Source: CAVTLG01 sp963735495
GTDB taxonomy: Bacteria > Chloroflexota > Ktedonobacteria > Ktedonobacterales > Ktedonobacteraceae
Direction: 5' to 3'
Length of the DNA: 64,000 bases
Assembly: GCA_963735495.1 (NCBI GenBank)
Contig: CAVTLG010000008.1
Coordinates: forward strand, 62,001 to 126,000
Below are positions 7,574-15,880 of the stretch, one piece after another. The first letter of the stretch is position 1. Each line of letters begins with the position of its first letter. A model generated the notes under the pieces. The model was not told the DNA's origin. It searched no databases and worked only from the letters and a program-made list of their open reading frames with translations. A program made the translations under genes and the position numbers.

Positions 7574-8635
7574 TCAGCATCCGCGGCAAGATCGATAAAC
7601 ACTGCCACGACAAGGCGGGACTGAACTGCTGTGGGTCTTCAGAGACACCGGCTGGACATTGGGAAGCACGAGCACCTTACCATAAGATCCGGACTCCAGC
7701 ACCCGGTAGGCGTCTGTGACCTGGTCGAGAGGAAAGCGGCCGGCGATGTCGCTGATTACAGCGGGGCGTTGCGCGGCAAGGGCCAGTGCATCCGAAATGA
7801 GACCAGCGAACTCGTGGAATCCTTCGACCCAACGCATACCGTTGTATTTGGTGACGAAGACGGACTCCGTAAAGAGTTGGTGGAGGTTGATGGCGGGCGC
7901 CGGGCCCGACAACTCACCGTAGCTGATCAGGCAACCCCGCGGGGCGAGCAGTTGAAGACTGGTCTCGTAAGTCGGAGCGCCTATCGGGTCAAATACAGCG
8001 GCCACACCGCAACCTCCAGTGCAGGCCCTGACGGCATCCCGCACATCCTCGGTAGTCCGGTCAATGACGTGGTTGGCCCCAGCCGCGCGAACCGCGTCCA
8101 CACGCTTACCGCTGGCTATGCCGATGATATCGATTCCCTGATCGGCCAGCGTGGCCACGAGCATTCGACCTACGGCACCAGCGGCGCCCCACACGACGGC
8201 TGAGCGCCCCTTCAGCGGCCAGACGCGAGCGAGGCCCCCAGCCGTGAGCCCCGCGACCGCCAGGCACGCACCGTCTTCAAAGCTGAGGCTGTCAGGAATG
8301 GGCGCCAACATAGAAGCTGGGGCTGTGACAAAAGTCGCGCACGATCCGGGAACCGCTCCCCAGCACACCCGGGTACCCACGGACATCCTCACCCCGGATT
8401 CGGTCGCCACGATGGTGCCCGATCCCTCTCCGCCCACAGCGTGTGGGAAAGGCAGGCGAACGGTGTAGTTGCCTGAACGAATCAACGTTTCAACGTGGTT
8501 AAGGCCAGCGGCCTCGACGCGGACGAGCACCTCGCCGGCTTTCATTGGGCCCAATTCCTCAACGCCGACCTCAATAACCTCCGGACCGCCACTGCGGAGC
8601 GCACGAGCAACCCGGCGTTGTGCAATCAGGGCCAT
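7574..8635 (-). CDS. Quinone oxidoreductase-like (zinc-independent MDR family) enzyme
   Basis: A 353-residue medium-chain dehydrogenase/reductase. The GroES-like N-terminal domain (about 25-115, with AGLNHVETLIRSGNY and the VGGEGSGTI motif) is followed by a Rossmann fold with VVWGAAGAVGRMLVATL (glycines about 150-156) for NADPH. The catalytic and structural zinc cysteines of alcohol dehydrogenases are absent, as in quinone oxidoreductases. The usual family end, YGKVLVL, is followed by about 25 extra residues rich in Ser/Arg/Cys that run to the first stop at 7574. This suggests the native stop was lost. It is a lone gene between the brnTA module and decayed sequence. Substrate unknown. Confidence 0.88.
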   Translation of the reverse strand: MALIAQRRVARALRSGGPEVIEVGVEELGPMKAGEVLVRVEAAGLNHVETLIRSGNYTVRLPFPHAVGGEGSGTIVATESGVRMSVGTRVCWGAVPGSCATFVTAPASMLAPIPDSLSFEDGACLAVAGLTAGGLARVWPLKGRSAVVWGAAGAVGRMLVATLADQGIDIIGIASGKRVDAVRAAGANHVIDRTTEDVRDAVRACTGGCGVAAVFDPIGAPTYETSLQLLAPRGCLISYGELSGPAPAINLHQLFTESVFVTKYNGMRWVEGFHEFAGLISDALALAAQRPAVISDIAGRFPLDQVTDAYRVLESGSYGKVLVLPNVQPVSLKTHSSSVPPCRGSVYRSCRGC

Positions 8636-8885
8636 GATGAAGAAAGTATCACCAGGCCCCAGGTGATGCGCAGCGTCAGAGTCAGGTTGACCGTATGGCC
8701 CCGGGATGTGCGCCGATCATGGGCCGACAGGGGCCGATCACGCGCCGCCGACATCGAAGTGGCGATCTGAATCTACGCTGGAGCAAACTCGCCACTTTGC
8801 GACAAGGCAGGAGTAATCTCCTCGAAGGCCGTTTCGGGCCAACTGTCGAATTGCCGACCACCCGGACCACAGCAATTCCGGCCCG

Positions 8886-9180
8886 CTAGAATCGCCGCAT
8901 CAGTCGCTCGAGCCAGGATGTGGATTCGTCGAAGCCTTCGAGCATGTAGATCTTGCCGTGCTGGCGGACAAACGAGACGGCGAGTCGGTGGCCGTCCGGA
9001 TGACTGACGGCTGATGCGCCCGGACTGGATGGACTTCGACGGCGGATCCGGCGTGGCGAGTTGCTTCTCGACGCCGGATTTGACATCGATCGAGACCAGC
9101 CGCTGGAACGGGGTCTTGCGGCGTCGGATACCCGTCAAGATTGAGCGCAACGAGCGCCAGCGTTGCTTGATTAAGAACGC
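8886..9180 (-). pseudogene. Decayed C-terminal fragment, possibly a TolB/WD40-like beta-propeller
   Basis: Minus-strand pieces in two frames can be read in order. First comes FQRLVSIDVKSGVEKQLATP (upstream frame), then SHPDGHRLAVSFVRQHGKIY followed by MLEGFDESTSWLERLMRRF and a stop at 8886. The second part resembles the last blade and tail of the propeller domains fused to acidobacterial Ser/Thr kinases or winged-helix regulators (SPDGRRLAF...D...LIEGF). A frame change separates the two parts, and no upstream portion is found. The stretch 8636-8885 before the quinone-oxidoreductase start holds nothing recognisable. The assignment rests on a short motif only. Confidence 0.35.
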
Positions 9181-9325
9181 CGGATCGTGGGTGCTTTGGT
9201 CGCGCGCGGAATCAGAGAAACGGCGGAGTCACTCCGGCGCGACCACAGCGATTCTGTCGCATTATTGAGCATGTTCGACGATGTTCGCGATAAGACGTCC
9301 GCGGCCAGGGAGTGGGATAGACTCA

Positions 9326-9667
9326 TTAACTTACCAGCCGAAGGACCGCGAGCGCCAGCATCAGGCCCACACCCGCGAACGGGAGATACCACCGGGGCGG
9401 CCATTTCACCTCGCTATAAATCTCCTTGCCATCCACCGATACGGTGAATCGCAGTCCCCACGGACCTTTTGAAAAACGAGTGTTGGCGTCCACCTTCATA
9501 GACCGGTTCCCGTCAAGAATGGTCGCGTGAAAGCTGCGCGGTTCCCAAGTGGCGCCTGGCTGCCTGGCGACTTCCTGTCCATCGACAATCAGCCGCTCCA
9601 GATTTACCCGATTCTCCAACTCGACGACATGTCCTTTATACTCGGTCTTCCACGTGGTTTTAAGCAC
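9326..9667 (-). CDS. Hypothetical protein with a C-terminal membrane helix
   Basis: A 113-residue protein. The first 85 residues look like a small beta-rich domain (WKTEYKGHVVELENRVNLER, then a strand with IVDGQEV, then FTVSVDGKEIYSEVKW). A single hydrophobic helix at about 92-111 (WYLPFAGVGLMLALAVLRL) probably anchors it by its tail. I do not recognise the family; the alternation of short strands with xxVDGxE turns is faintly like FAIM-type beta domains, but that is weak. The gene stands alone upstream of the IS256 element, with no operon partner. Confidence 0.55.
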   Translation of the reverse strand: MLKTTWKTEYKGHVVELENRVNLERLIVDGQEVARQPGATWEPRSFHATILDGNRSMKVDANTRFSKGPWGLRFTVSVDGKEIYSEVKWPPRWYLPFAGVGLMLALAVLRLVS

Positions 9668-9949
9668 TCAGAGCCTCCCGGCATGCTTCGAAACGTCAGA
9701 TCATATCAGTTTTTGGGTGCGGTTGCGCTGACCAGGCCGCGCTCCCTGTTGCGCTTCACCTTTCACCAACCATCTGCCGCCTGCGCCAGAGAGTCCGCCA
9801 CGGCGCTCCCCTGGGCACATTGCTCCGCGTTCTGCAGGTGCCGCGCGAGGTTCAATAGTTCACGGTCGGGAAACGACGATCCGCTGATCATCCGACAGGC
9901 GCTCGCAGCCATGCTCTGACGACATCGGTGTGTAGTTGGCACAATATCT
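9668..9949. other. Gap with one possible 49-codon ORF
   Basis: This stretch lies between the hypothetical gene and the IS element. The only coding candidate is a minus-strand frame from ATG 9912 to TGA 9763 (contains FPDRELLNLARHLQNAEQ and an Ala-rich tail). It has no recognisable relatives and no clear ribosome-binding site, so I do not call it a gene. Confidence 0.25.
9942..9949. repeat. Target-site duplication, left copy
   Basis: caatatct immediately left of the inverted repeat at 9950. An identical 8-mer lies at 11375-11382 immediately right of the other end. Eight bases is a normal duplication length for IS256-family elements, so the boundaries of the element are fixed to the base. Confidence 0.9.
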
Positions 9950-11374
9950 GAGGATGCCCGGTTTTCAGTTGAAACGGACGACAGTGGTTCTCACTGATCA
10001 TGCCACAACGGCCTGACGAAGTGGAATTGCTTTGACGACGGCAAGTTCAAGCTCCTTTACCAGAATGGGAAGCTCCCTGTAACCATGAATGCGGTTCCAG
10101 CGGGACTCGGCCCAAAGTAAGCCGCTCGCCACCCAGCGAAGATATTGATCTCCACCCTGCCATCGCTTAACATTGCGGCATACCGTTTCCACCGTCGAGA
10201 AGGCTGACTCTATAAGGTTAGTGCTGGAAAGGGTGCGGCGCAGACCCTCCGGCAGCCGCAACCGGTGCATGGTGAGCGTTTCTTCCAGTCCTTCTTCCAG
10301 ACTTCGCGCGGCGCTCGGATTGAGGTGCATCAGTTCGTGCAGGAGGGCATCGAGGCCGCGTCTGGCATCAGTCTCTTCCCTCATCGAATAACAGCTCCTC
10401 ATCTTGTAACGGATCGCCGATTGATACTCCTCGGTCAGGTGGTCGGTCACATTGCGTATCTTATGTACCTGGCAGCGCTGGATCACGGCGCACTTGCCCG
10501 CTATTTTGCGCACCGCCGCATACAAACCCTTCCCGCCATCGAGCACATACAGCCGGGGCACATCGAAATCCACCCCGCGGCGCTCGATATCTTCCAGCAG
10601 ATGCCTCACCACGGTGGCGTTCTCGGTGGCGCCCTGATGCAGCCCGAGAACCACCTTATGACCCTGTAAAGTCAGGCCGATCGCAACTACCACCTCCTGA
10701 TCGGCGAAGCAGGTTCCATCGATCATCATGGCGCACAGAGCGTGTTCACCAAGCGGCCGATTCAGTAGTTTTTCCAGCCGCCCCCGGCTCGCCTCGATAA
10801 AATGTTCGCTCACGGTCGACTTTTCGATCCCGTAAGCTTCTTCCAGTTCGCGCACCACTTCGCTGTAGCGGCGTGTCGTGAGGCCATGCATAACGCGATG
10901 CCAGACCGAGTCCTCCATCAGCGAAGCCTGCTGGAGCATTTCATAGCTGCCCAGAGGGACTTCGCGGTTCCGCACGTCGCGCACGTTTCAGGGGGATCTT
11001 CTGGCCACCGACCACGCAATACCCGTTCTGAGTTCCCCATCGCTGGTTCTCCCGGGATGCGTCAGCCCGGTTTTTGGGGCCGGCGAGGGTAGTGGCTTCC
11101 CACTGCATCATCTCCTCCGCCATTTTCGTAAAAGCTGCCAGAGCCAGATTAATCAGCCCACTCTGCACCAGAGCGAGGACCTCCGGTAAAGGTAAGGCGA
11201 ACTGGATCTGTCCGCCGGATGCGACCGCTTCCCTGCGAAAATTCTGAACGGCGCGCTGCTTATCGATCTGATATCTTTTTTTCACTTACGACTCTCCTTT
11301 ACTGACACGGTTTGCCGGAGCCTATCACGGCTCCGGCGAGAGTCGTTCGTTTCAACTAAATTCCGGGCATCCTC
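9950..11374 (-). mobile_element. Complete IS256-family insertion sequence, 1425 bp
   Basis: The element is bounded by 33-bp imperfect inverted repeats at 9950-9982 and 11342-11374. They start GAGGATGCCCGG, share the inner AGTTGAAACG, and match at 29 of 33 positions. The 8-bp direct repeat caatatct flanks it. One transposase gene fills the interior on the minus strand but carries a frameshift, so the copy is probably immobile by itself. The perfect target duplication argues for a fairly recent insertion. It landed in a stretch that holds no recognisable gene. Confidence 0.95.
9998..11285 (-). pseudogene. IS256-family (mutator-type) transposase, frameshifted
   Basis: DDE transposase in two overlapping frames. 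The N-terminal 114 codons (11285-10941) contain the family's opening and GTQNGYCVVGGQKIPLKRA. The rest (10984-9998) continues with VRDVRNREVPLGSYEMLQQA, the catalytic-site blocks MIDGTCFADQ and LYVLDGGKGLYAAV, CQVHKIRNV, and the C-terminal SSTNLIESAFSTVE. The two join at about 10980. The junction K-R-A in one frame against V-R-D in the other suggests a small deletion (relatives have several more residues between PLK and VRDV). IS256 transposases are normally one uninterrupted frame of about 400 residues, so programmed shifting is unlikely. Confidence 0.92.
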
Positions 11375-11382
11375 CAATATCT
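11375..11382. repeat. Target-site duplication, right copy
   Basis: caatatct, identical to 9942-9949, directly abutting the right inverted repeat. Confidence 0.9.
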
Positions 11383-11725
11383 CCACCGTTCGACAGACCA
11401 ACTCGGTCCCGAAGACATCGGCGAGTACATTGCCCACCTGTGCAGCCAAGTCGTCGATGTGCCCGTCCGGATAGCTGCTGGATGATGCGAAAACCGGAAT
11501 TTGGCCTTAAGTCCGGTTCTGGGAGATCACTCGCGCCTGACGGCGTAGCGTTTATGTTCCAGTACTCGGTGCGGAAATTGCAGCAACGCGTTTATTGCTG
11601 ATCTGGCGACCTCCAGTTCAGCGTTTCCAACTTTTTCTTTTCCATAAAATCAACCATTTACAGTCCATCCCTGTCCGCAACCCCAGAATCGTCTGCTATT
11701 CGTGTAACCGAAGAGGAAATCATCT
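11375..11725. other. Intergenic region right of the IS element
   Basis: About 350 bp without a supported gene. A minus-strand frame of some 50 codons is open across the IS target site when the element is removed (ending VVRAWLRAP and a stop). It lacks a start codon and ends upstream at an in-frame TAA, so it is at best a relic. Just before the next gene, gaggaaatcatctatg gives a plausible ribosome-binding site. Confidence 0.3.
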
Positions 11726-12490
11726 ATGTCGCCAGTACAGACCGCAGAACCGAAATCGAAATCCACCGGCCCCCGCACCGAAGAAGGCAAACAGCGCTCC
11801 GCCATGAACGCAACGCGTCACGGGCTCACTGGCCGTACGGTTGTCATGCCGTACGAAGACATGGAAGCGTACTACAGCTTCTGTAACGAGCTCCTCGAAA
11901 GCCTCGCGCCCGAAACTCCGGTGGAGCGCCAATATGCCCAAGCCTTCTGCGACACCCAATGGCGTCTGAATCGCGCCAGATCGATCGAAGACGCCATGCT
12001 CTCTCTCGGCCATTTCGAACAAGCGGGCCAAATTGACGTCAACAATTGCCAGGTCCACGCGGCCCTGACGGCAGCGCGGGTCTTCCGTGACGACTCGAAA
12101 TCCTTCGTCAACCTCAGCCTCTACGAACAGCGTCTCCACCGAACGCTCGAAAAATCATTAAAACAGCTCCAAACCCTGCAGGCCGAGCGCCGGGTCCAGA
12201 CGGAGGCCGCCGCCAGACAGGCGGAAAAGGACCGCGAGGAACGAGCGCGGCTGGAAGTAGCGCGGCTCGAAAGCGAACGCCAAACTACAGCGCCCGGCAA
12301 CGTCCACGAAATGAAGCCCAAACCGGCCAATCCCATCGAAGAACCCGCCGCCAGGGAGTTCGTTTTTTCGACCCCGAAAATCACAACCGAAGTCCCCAGC
12401 CTCTCCGCCCCCGATGGCGCCCAAACCACCGAAAATAACGACACAGCCGCTGAGATCGGCCCGAATTACCCCGAAAAGCGTGCCGCCTGA
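11726..12490 (+). CDS. Acidobacterial 'STGPRTEEGK' family protein of unknown function
   Basis: A 254-residue soluble protein. The N-terminal SKSTGPRTEEGKQRSAMNAT followed by RHGLTGRTVV (about 10-40) is the signature of a family common and highly multicopy in Acidobacteriota. A predicted helical body (about 45-140, with the Asn/Arg-rich WRLNRARSIEDAMLSLG) leads into a charged coiled coil (about 140-195), then a low-complexity Pro/Glu/Thr tail. There is no signal peptide and no membrane helix. Its role is unknown; the basic N-terminus suggests nucleic-acid contact, but that is a guess. It is a single gene, 139 bp before the ABC operon, with a good ribosome-binding site. Confidence 0.8.
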   Translation: MSPVQTAEPKSKSTGPRTEEGKQRSAMNATRHGLTGRTVVMPYEDMEAYYSFCNELLESLAPETPVERQYAQAFCDTQWRLNRARSIEDAMLSLGHFEQAGQIDVNNCQVHAALTAARVFRDDSKSFVNLSLYEQRLHRTLEKSLKQLQTLQAERRVQTEAAARQAEKDREERARLEVARLESERQTTAPGNVHEMKPKPANPIEEPAAREFVFSTPKITTEVPSLSAPDGAQTTENNDTAAEIGPNYPEKRAA

Positions 12491-12629
12491 GATAAAAAGC
12501 ACGGCGGAGATCCATTCTGCGCCGCCAGGCGCCATTCACTCAACGCCCAAAGAATCCTGGTATCATAGTGTCGCAACGGGACTTGGCGCTTTCGTAACAC
12601 TACCTGCGCCATCACCGTCCAACATACAT

Positions 12630-13637
12630 ATGATTAAAGTCGAAGGCCTGACCAAGCGGTACGCCCGCCATGTCGCGGTCAACAACATCTCCTTCGAAGT
12701 GGAGAAGGGGGAAATCGTTGGCTTTCTCGGCAAAAATGGCGCCGGCAAGACCACGACGATGCGCGTTCTCACCTGCTTTCTCCCGCCCACCGCGGGAAAG
12801 GCGACGGTCGCCGGTTTTGACGTCCTCGAACAATCGCTCGATGTCAGGAAACACATCGGTTACCTGCCCGAAACTCCGCCGCTGTACCCGGAGATGGAGG
12901 TTTCCACCTACCTGACTTTCGTCGCAAAGCTCAAAGGCATCGCCTCGGCCGAAGTTCCGAAGAGGGTAAACGAAGTTTGCGACCGCACCGGAATCGCGAG
13001 CGTAAAGGATACGATTATCGGCAAGCTTTCAAAGGGATACCGGCAGCGCGTCGGCATCGCTCAGGCGATCATTCATAACCCGCCCGTGCTGATTCTCGAT
13101 GAACCGACATCCGGCCTCGATCCTCAGCAGCAGCGTGAAGCGCGGCAGTTAATCGCCAGCCTGGGTGGCGATCACACCATCATTTTGAGCACTCACATCC
13201 TTTCGGAAGTCGAACAATCCTGCAGCAAAGTCATCATCATCAACAACGGAGAGATTATCGTGTCCGATTCGGTGGTGAATCTCCACAACCGCCGGCGCGC
13301 CTCTGAGTCCGTCCTGGTCGAAGTGGCGGGCGCCGCTCCGAATGCGATCAGGCAGCGTCTGGAGCAGGTGGCCGGCGTGGCGCGCGTCGTATCGCGCGAC
13401 ACCCGAAACGGCGCTGAAGTGTTCGAAGTCCACGGCCTCGAGAACTACTCGGTGCGGCCGGAACTGGCCCGCGCCATTGTTCAATCCGGCTGGAATCTCA
13501 CGGAACTGCGGCCCGTCGGCGAATCGCTGGAAGAAATCTTCCTTGAGCTGACAAAATCCGAAGAGACAGCGCCCCCGGCCGAGTCCCATGTGACTGAAAT
13601 TACGAATGAGAAGGAAGGCAACCCCGTAACACAATGA
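12630..13637 (+). CDS. ABC transporter ATP-binding protein (GldA-like)
   Basis: A 335-residue ATPase of an ABC-2 type exporter. Walker A GKNGAGKTT is at 34-42, the LSKGY signature at about 133-137, Walker B with LILDEPTSGLDP at about 154-165 and the switch His in STHILSE at about 189. A C-terminal extension of about 100 residues (from EVAGAAPNAIRQRLEQV) matches the regulatory tail of GldA/NatA-type proteins. I use the ATG at 12630; the frame is open back to 12414 but that overlaps the previous gene and has no family likeness. It is the first gene of an operon with the permease and GldG-like genes, and its stop overlaps the permease start (ATGA). Confidence 0.93.
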   Translation: MIKVEGLTKRYARHVAVNNISFEVEKGEIVGFLGKNGAGKTTTMRVLTCFLPPTAGKATVAGFDVLEQSLDVRKHIGYLPETPPLYPEMEVSTYLTFVAKLKGIASAEVPKRVNEVCDRTGIASVKDTIIGKLSKGYRQRVGIAQAIIHNPPVLILDEPTSGLDPQQQREARQLIASLGGDHTIILSTHILSEVEQSCSKVIIINNGEIIVSDSVVNLHNRRRASESVLVEVAGAAPNAIRQRLEQVAGVARVVSRDTRNGAEVFEVHGLENYSVRPELARAIVQSGWNLTELRPVGESLEEIFLELTKSEETAPPAESHVTEITNEKEGNPVTQ

Positions 13638-14401
13638 GAAACATCTTTACCATTTGCGGCAAAGAGCTGAAGTCTTACTTCACTTCGCCCATCGCTTATC
13701 TGCTGATGGCGCTCTTTGGCCTGATTTTCGGTTACTTTTTCTTCAGCGCCACGGCCTATTTCGTACAGGCCGGCCTGCAGCAGCAACTCGGGGGCCAGCA
13801 GCAGCCCATGAGCATTAACGATTACGTAATCGCTCCGCTGCTCGGCAACGCCAGTGTGGTCGGTCTGTTCCTCATACCTCTCATCTCCATGAGGCTCTTT
13901 GCCGAAGAGAAACGCACCGGCACAATCGAGCTTTTGATGACATCCCCCATTCACGATTGGGAAATCATCCTCGGGAAGTGGCTCGGAGCGATGGCCATGT
14001 ATCTCTGTATCCTCGCCGTCTCCGCTATAAATGTAGGACTTCTGTTCGTATGGGGCCACCCGGACTGGCGGCCGATTCTTACCGGCTATCTCGGCCTGAT
14101 CCTGCAGGGAGGCACGGTGCTGGCGATCGGAACATTTATTTCCACCACTACCAAAAACCAGATCATCGCCGGAGCCGCGACCTTCGCCGTCTGCCTGTTG
14201 CTCTGGGTGTTGAGCTGGGTCAGCTCTTACAACGACGCCCCATGGGCGGCCGCAGTCGCCTACTGTTCGATCCTGACCCACTTCGAACCTTTCTCAAAGG
14301 GCATCATCGATACGAAGGATCTCGTGTTTTACGCCTCGGCAATCTTCCTCGCGTTATTTCTCACTTCGCAATCTCTCGAATCCCTGAGGTGGAGAGCGTA
14401 A
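13634..14401 (+). CDS. ABC-2 type permease (GldF-like)
   Basis: A 255-residue membrane protein with six hydrophobic helices. The opening GKELKSYFTSPIAYLLMALF and the internal RLFAEEKRTGTIELLMTSPI are standard for ABC-2 permeases of the NosY/GldF type (E.R.GT-ELL motif). It pairs with the ATPase upstream by a 4-bp overlap and ends one base before the GldG-like gene. In Bacteroidota GldA/F/G are needed for gliding, but outside that phylum the same trio is common with no gliding link, so the substrate is unknown. Confidence 0.9.
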   Translation: MRNIFTICGKELKSYFTSPIAYLLMALFGLIFGYFFFSATAYFVQAGLQQQLGGQQQPMSINDYVIAPLLGNASVVGLFLIPLISMRLFAEEKRTGTIELLMTSPIHDWEIILGKWLGAMAMYLCILAVSAINVGLLFVWGHPDWRPILTGYLGLILQGGTVLAIGTFISTTTKNQIIAGAATFAVCLLLWVLSWVSSYNDAPWAAAVAYCSILTHFEPFSKGIIDTKDLVFYASAIFLALFLTSQSLESLRWRA

Positions 14402-15760
14402 ATGGCCGAGTCATCTTTTCTCAAAGCGCGGCAGACGCGCTATGGCGCTTTTGTCGCCCTGTACCTCGTCGTAATCCTCGCCATTGTCATCGCTGCGAAC
14501 TGGCTCGCGGCTCATCACGACAAAACCGTTGATGTAACTTCCAACAAACAGTTCACGCTCTCCGACGAGACGAAAAAAGTAACGGGCAACCTCAAGCAGA
14601 ATGTCACCATTTACTACTTCGGTCGAAGCGATTCTTACGATCAGGCTCGGGATATGCTCGATCGCTACAGGAACCTTTCGCCCAAGATCAAAATCGACTA
14701 TGTCGATCCCGATAAGAAGCCGGACGTGGCGCGCGTCGAAGGCGCAACGGCGATGGGCGACATCGTCCTTGATAATGGCGTGAAAAAGGAAACGGCCAAG
14801 GGACTCACGGAAGAGGAACTTACCGGGGCTCTGGTCCGCGTCGAGAAGAATGGCGCGAAGACGATCTGTTTCGTCAAAGGAGACGGTGAACACACCCTCG
14901 ATGACACGGGACGTGACGGTTATTCGACACTAAAAGGCGCGCTCGAAAAGAACAACTACAAAACCGACAGCATCTCATTGATCGAAAAGCCGGACATTCC
15001 GAAAACCTGCAGTGTTGTTGTGGTCGGCGGTCCCAAGCACGATTACCTGCAGCCGGCAATCGACGCTCTCAAGAACTTCATCCAGGGGGGCGGCCGAGTG
15101 ATCTTCAACTTCGATCCGGTCCTGAACCTGCCGGAACAAAAAATGGGTGAGACGCCCAACCTCGCCGCTCTCGTCGAGCAGTGGGGCATCACGCCGAACG
15201 GCGACGTCGTCCTGGACCTGAGTTCCGCGAGTCGCCTGTTCGGGCAGATTTCCCCGGTTGTGGGCTCTTACGAACAGCATGCGATCACGCGGGTCATGGG
15301 AGATAACGCAACGGTATTCCCCCTCGCCCGGAGTCTCGATGTCAAATCGCCTGCGCAGAAGCTGTTCTCGACCTCGACCGACAGCTACTCTCTGACCAAT
15401 CCGAAATTACCGATCAAGGACGCCGATCTTGCCACCGCAAATAAAGGTCCGTTTGTCCTGGGGGCAGTTTCAACCGTCGGTCCCGGCACCAACCAGGGCC
15501 GCATCGTTGTCGTGGGCAGTTCCACCTGGGTTGCCAATAATATTCTCTCGGCGCCCGTGGCCAACCGCGACCTGATTCTGAACATGATGAACTGGCTGAC
15601 ATCGGATGAAGATCTCATCTCCATTCGTCCCAAACAGCCGGAAGACCGCCGCCTGACTGTTACCGGCAGCGCCATGCGAATCATGTTCCTGACCAGCGTG
15701 ATCTTTCTGCCCCTGATCGTAATCTTCTCCGGCGTTTCGGTCTGGTGGAAGCGGAGATAG
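14402..15760 (+). CDS. GldG-like ABC auxiliary protein
   Basis: A 452-residue protein of the 'ABC-type uncharacterized transport system' family. N-terminal helix at about 15-36 (LYLVVILAIVIAANWLAAHH), then the family's VDVTSNKQFTLSDETKKV. A large extracytoplasmic domain follows, with the thioredoxin-like YYFGRSDSYDQARDMLDRY and the GATase-like VVVGGPKHDYLQPAIDALK followed by GGGRVIFNFDP. A C-terminal helix sits at about 425-446 (IMFLTSVIFLPLIVIFSGVSV) with a basic tail. It abuts the permease gene directly. The 120-bp gap to the next gene holds an interspersed repeat, yet the operon clearly continues. Confidence 0.9.
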   Translation: MAESSFLKARQTRYGAFVALYLVVILAIVIAANWLAAHHDKTVDVTSNKQFTLSDETKKVTGNLKQNVTIYYFGRSDSYDQARDMLDRYRNLSPKIKIDYVDPDKKPDVARVEGATAMGDIVLDNGVKKETAKGLTEEELTGALVRVEKNGAKTICFVKGDGEHTLDDTGRDGYSTLKGALEKNNYKTDSISLIEKPDIPKTCSVVVVGGPKHDYLQPAIDALKNFIQGGGRVIFNFDPVLNLPEQKMGETPNLAALVEQWGITPNGDVVLDLSSASRLFGQISPVVGSYEQHAITRVMGDNATVFPLARSLDVKSPAQKLFSTSTDSYSLTNPKLPIKDADLATANKGPFVLGAVSTVGPGTNQGRIVVVGSSTWVANNILSAPVANRDLILNMMNWLTSDEDLISIRPKQPEDRRLTVTGSAMRIMFLTSVIFLPLIVIFSGVSVWWKRR

Positions 15761-15793
15761 TAAAGTGGCAACGACGAAAAGCCTTGATCTATT

Positions 15794-15850
15794 GTGGGGC
15801 AGAGCTTCGGCTCTGCCGCCGGGCTTCCGCCCGGCGCGGACCTTTACGTC
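15794..15850 (+). repeat. Interspersed palindromic repeat type A, copy 1
   Basis: Two adjacent hairpins, ggcagagcttcggctctgcc and gccgggcttccgcccggc, followed by gcggacctttacgtc. The same unit occurs inverted at 27882-27938 with few changes, and a 3' fragment at 6239-6261. It lies in the 120-bp gap inside the operon, where it may act as a transcript-stability hairpin or weak attenuator. Confidence 0.8.
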
Positions 15851-15880
15851 AGGCTCTTCAATCGAAAGGACCCAGCCGCA

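Noticed and set aside
10975..10990. Possible programmed frameshift between the two transposase frames
   Set aside because: IS256 transposases are single-frame proteins, and there is no slippery heptamer plus structure; the junction looks like a small deletion.
15794..15880. N-terminal extension of the DUF4340 gene
   Set aside because: The 29 extra codons translate repeat type A; the ATG at 15881 begins directly with the membrane anchor.
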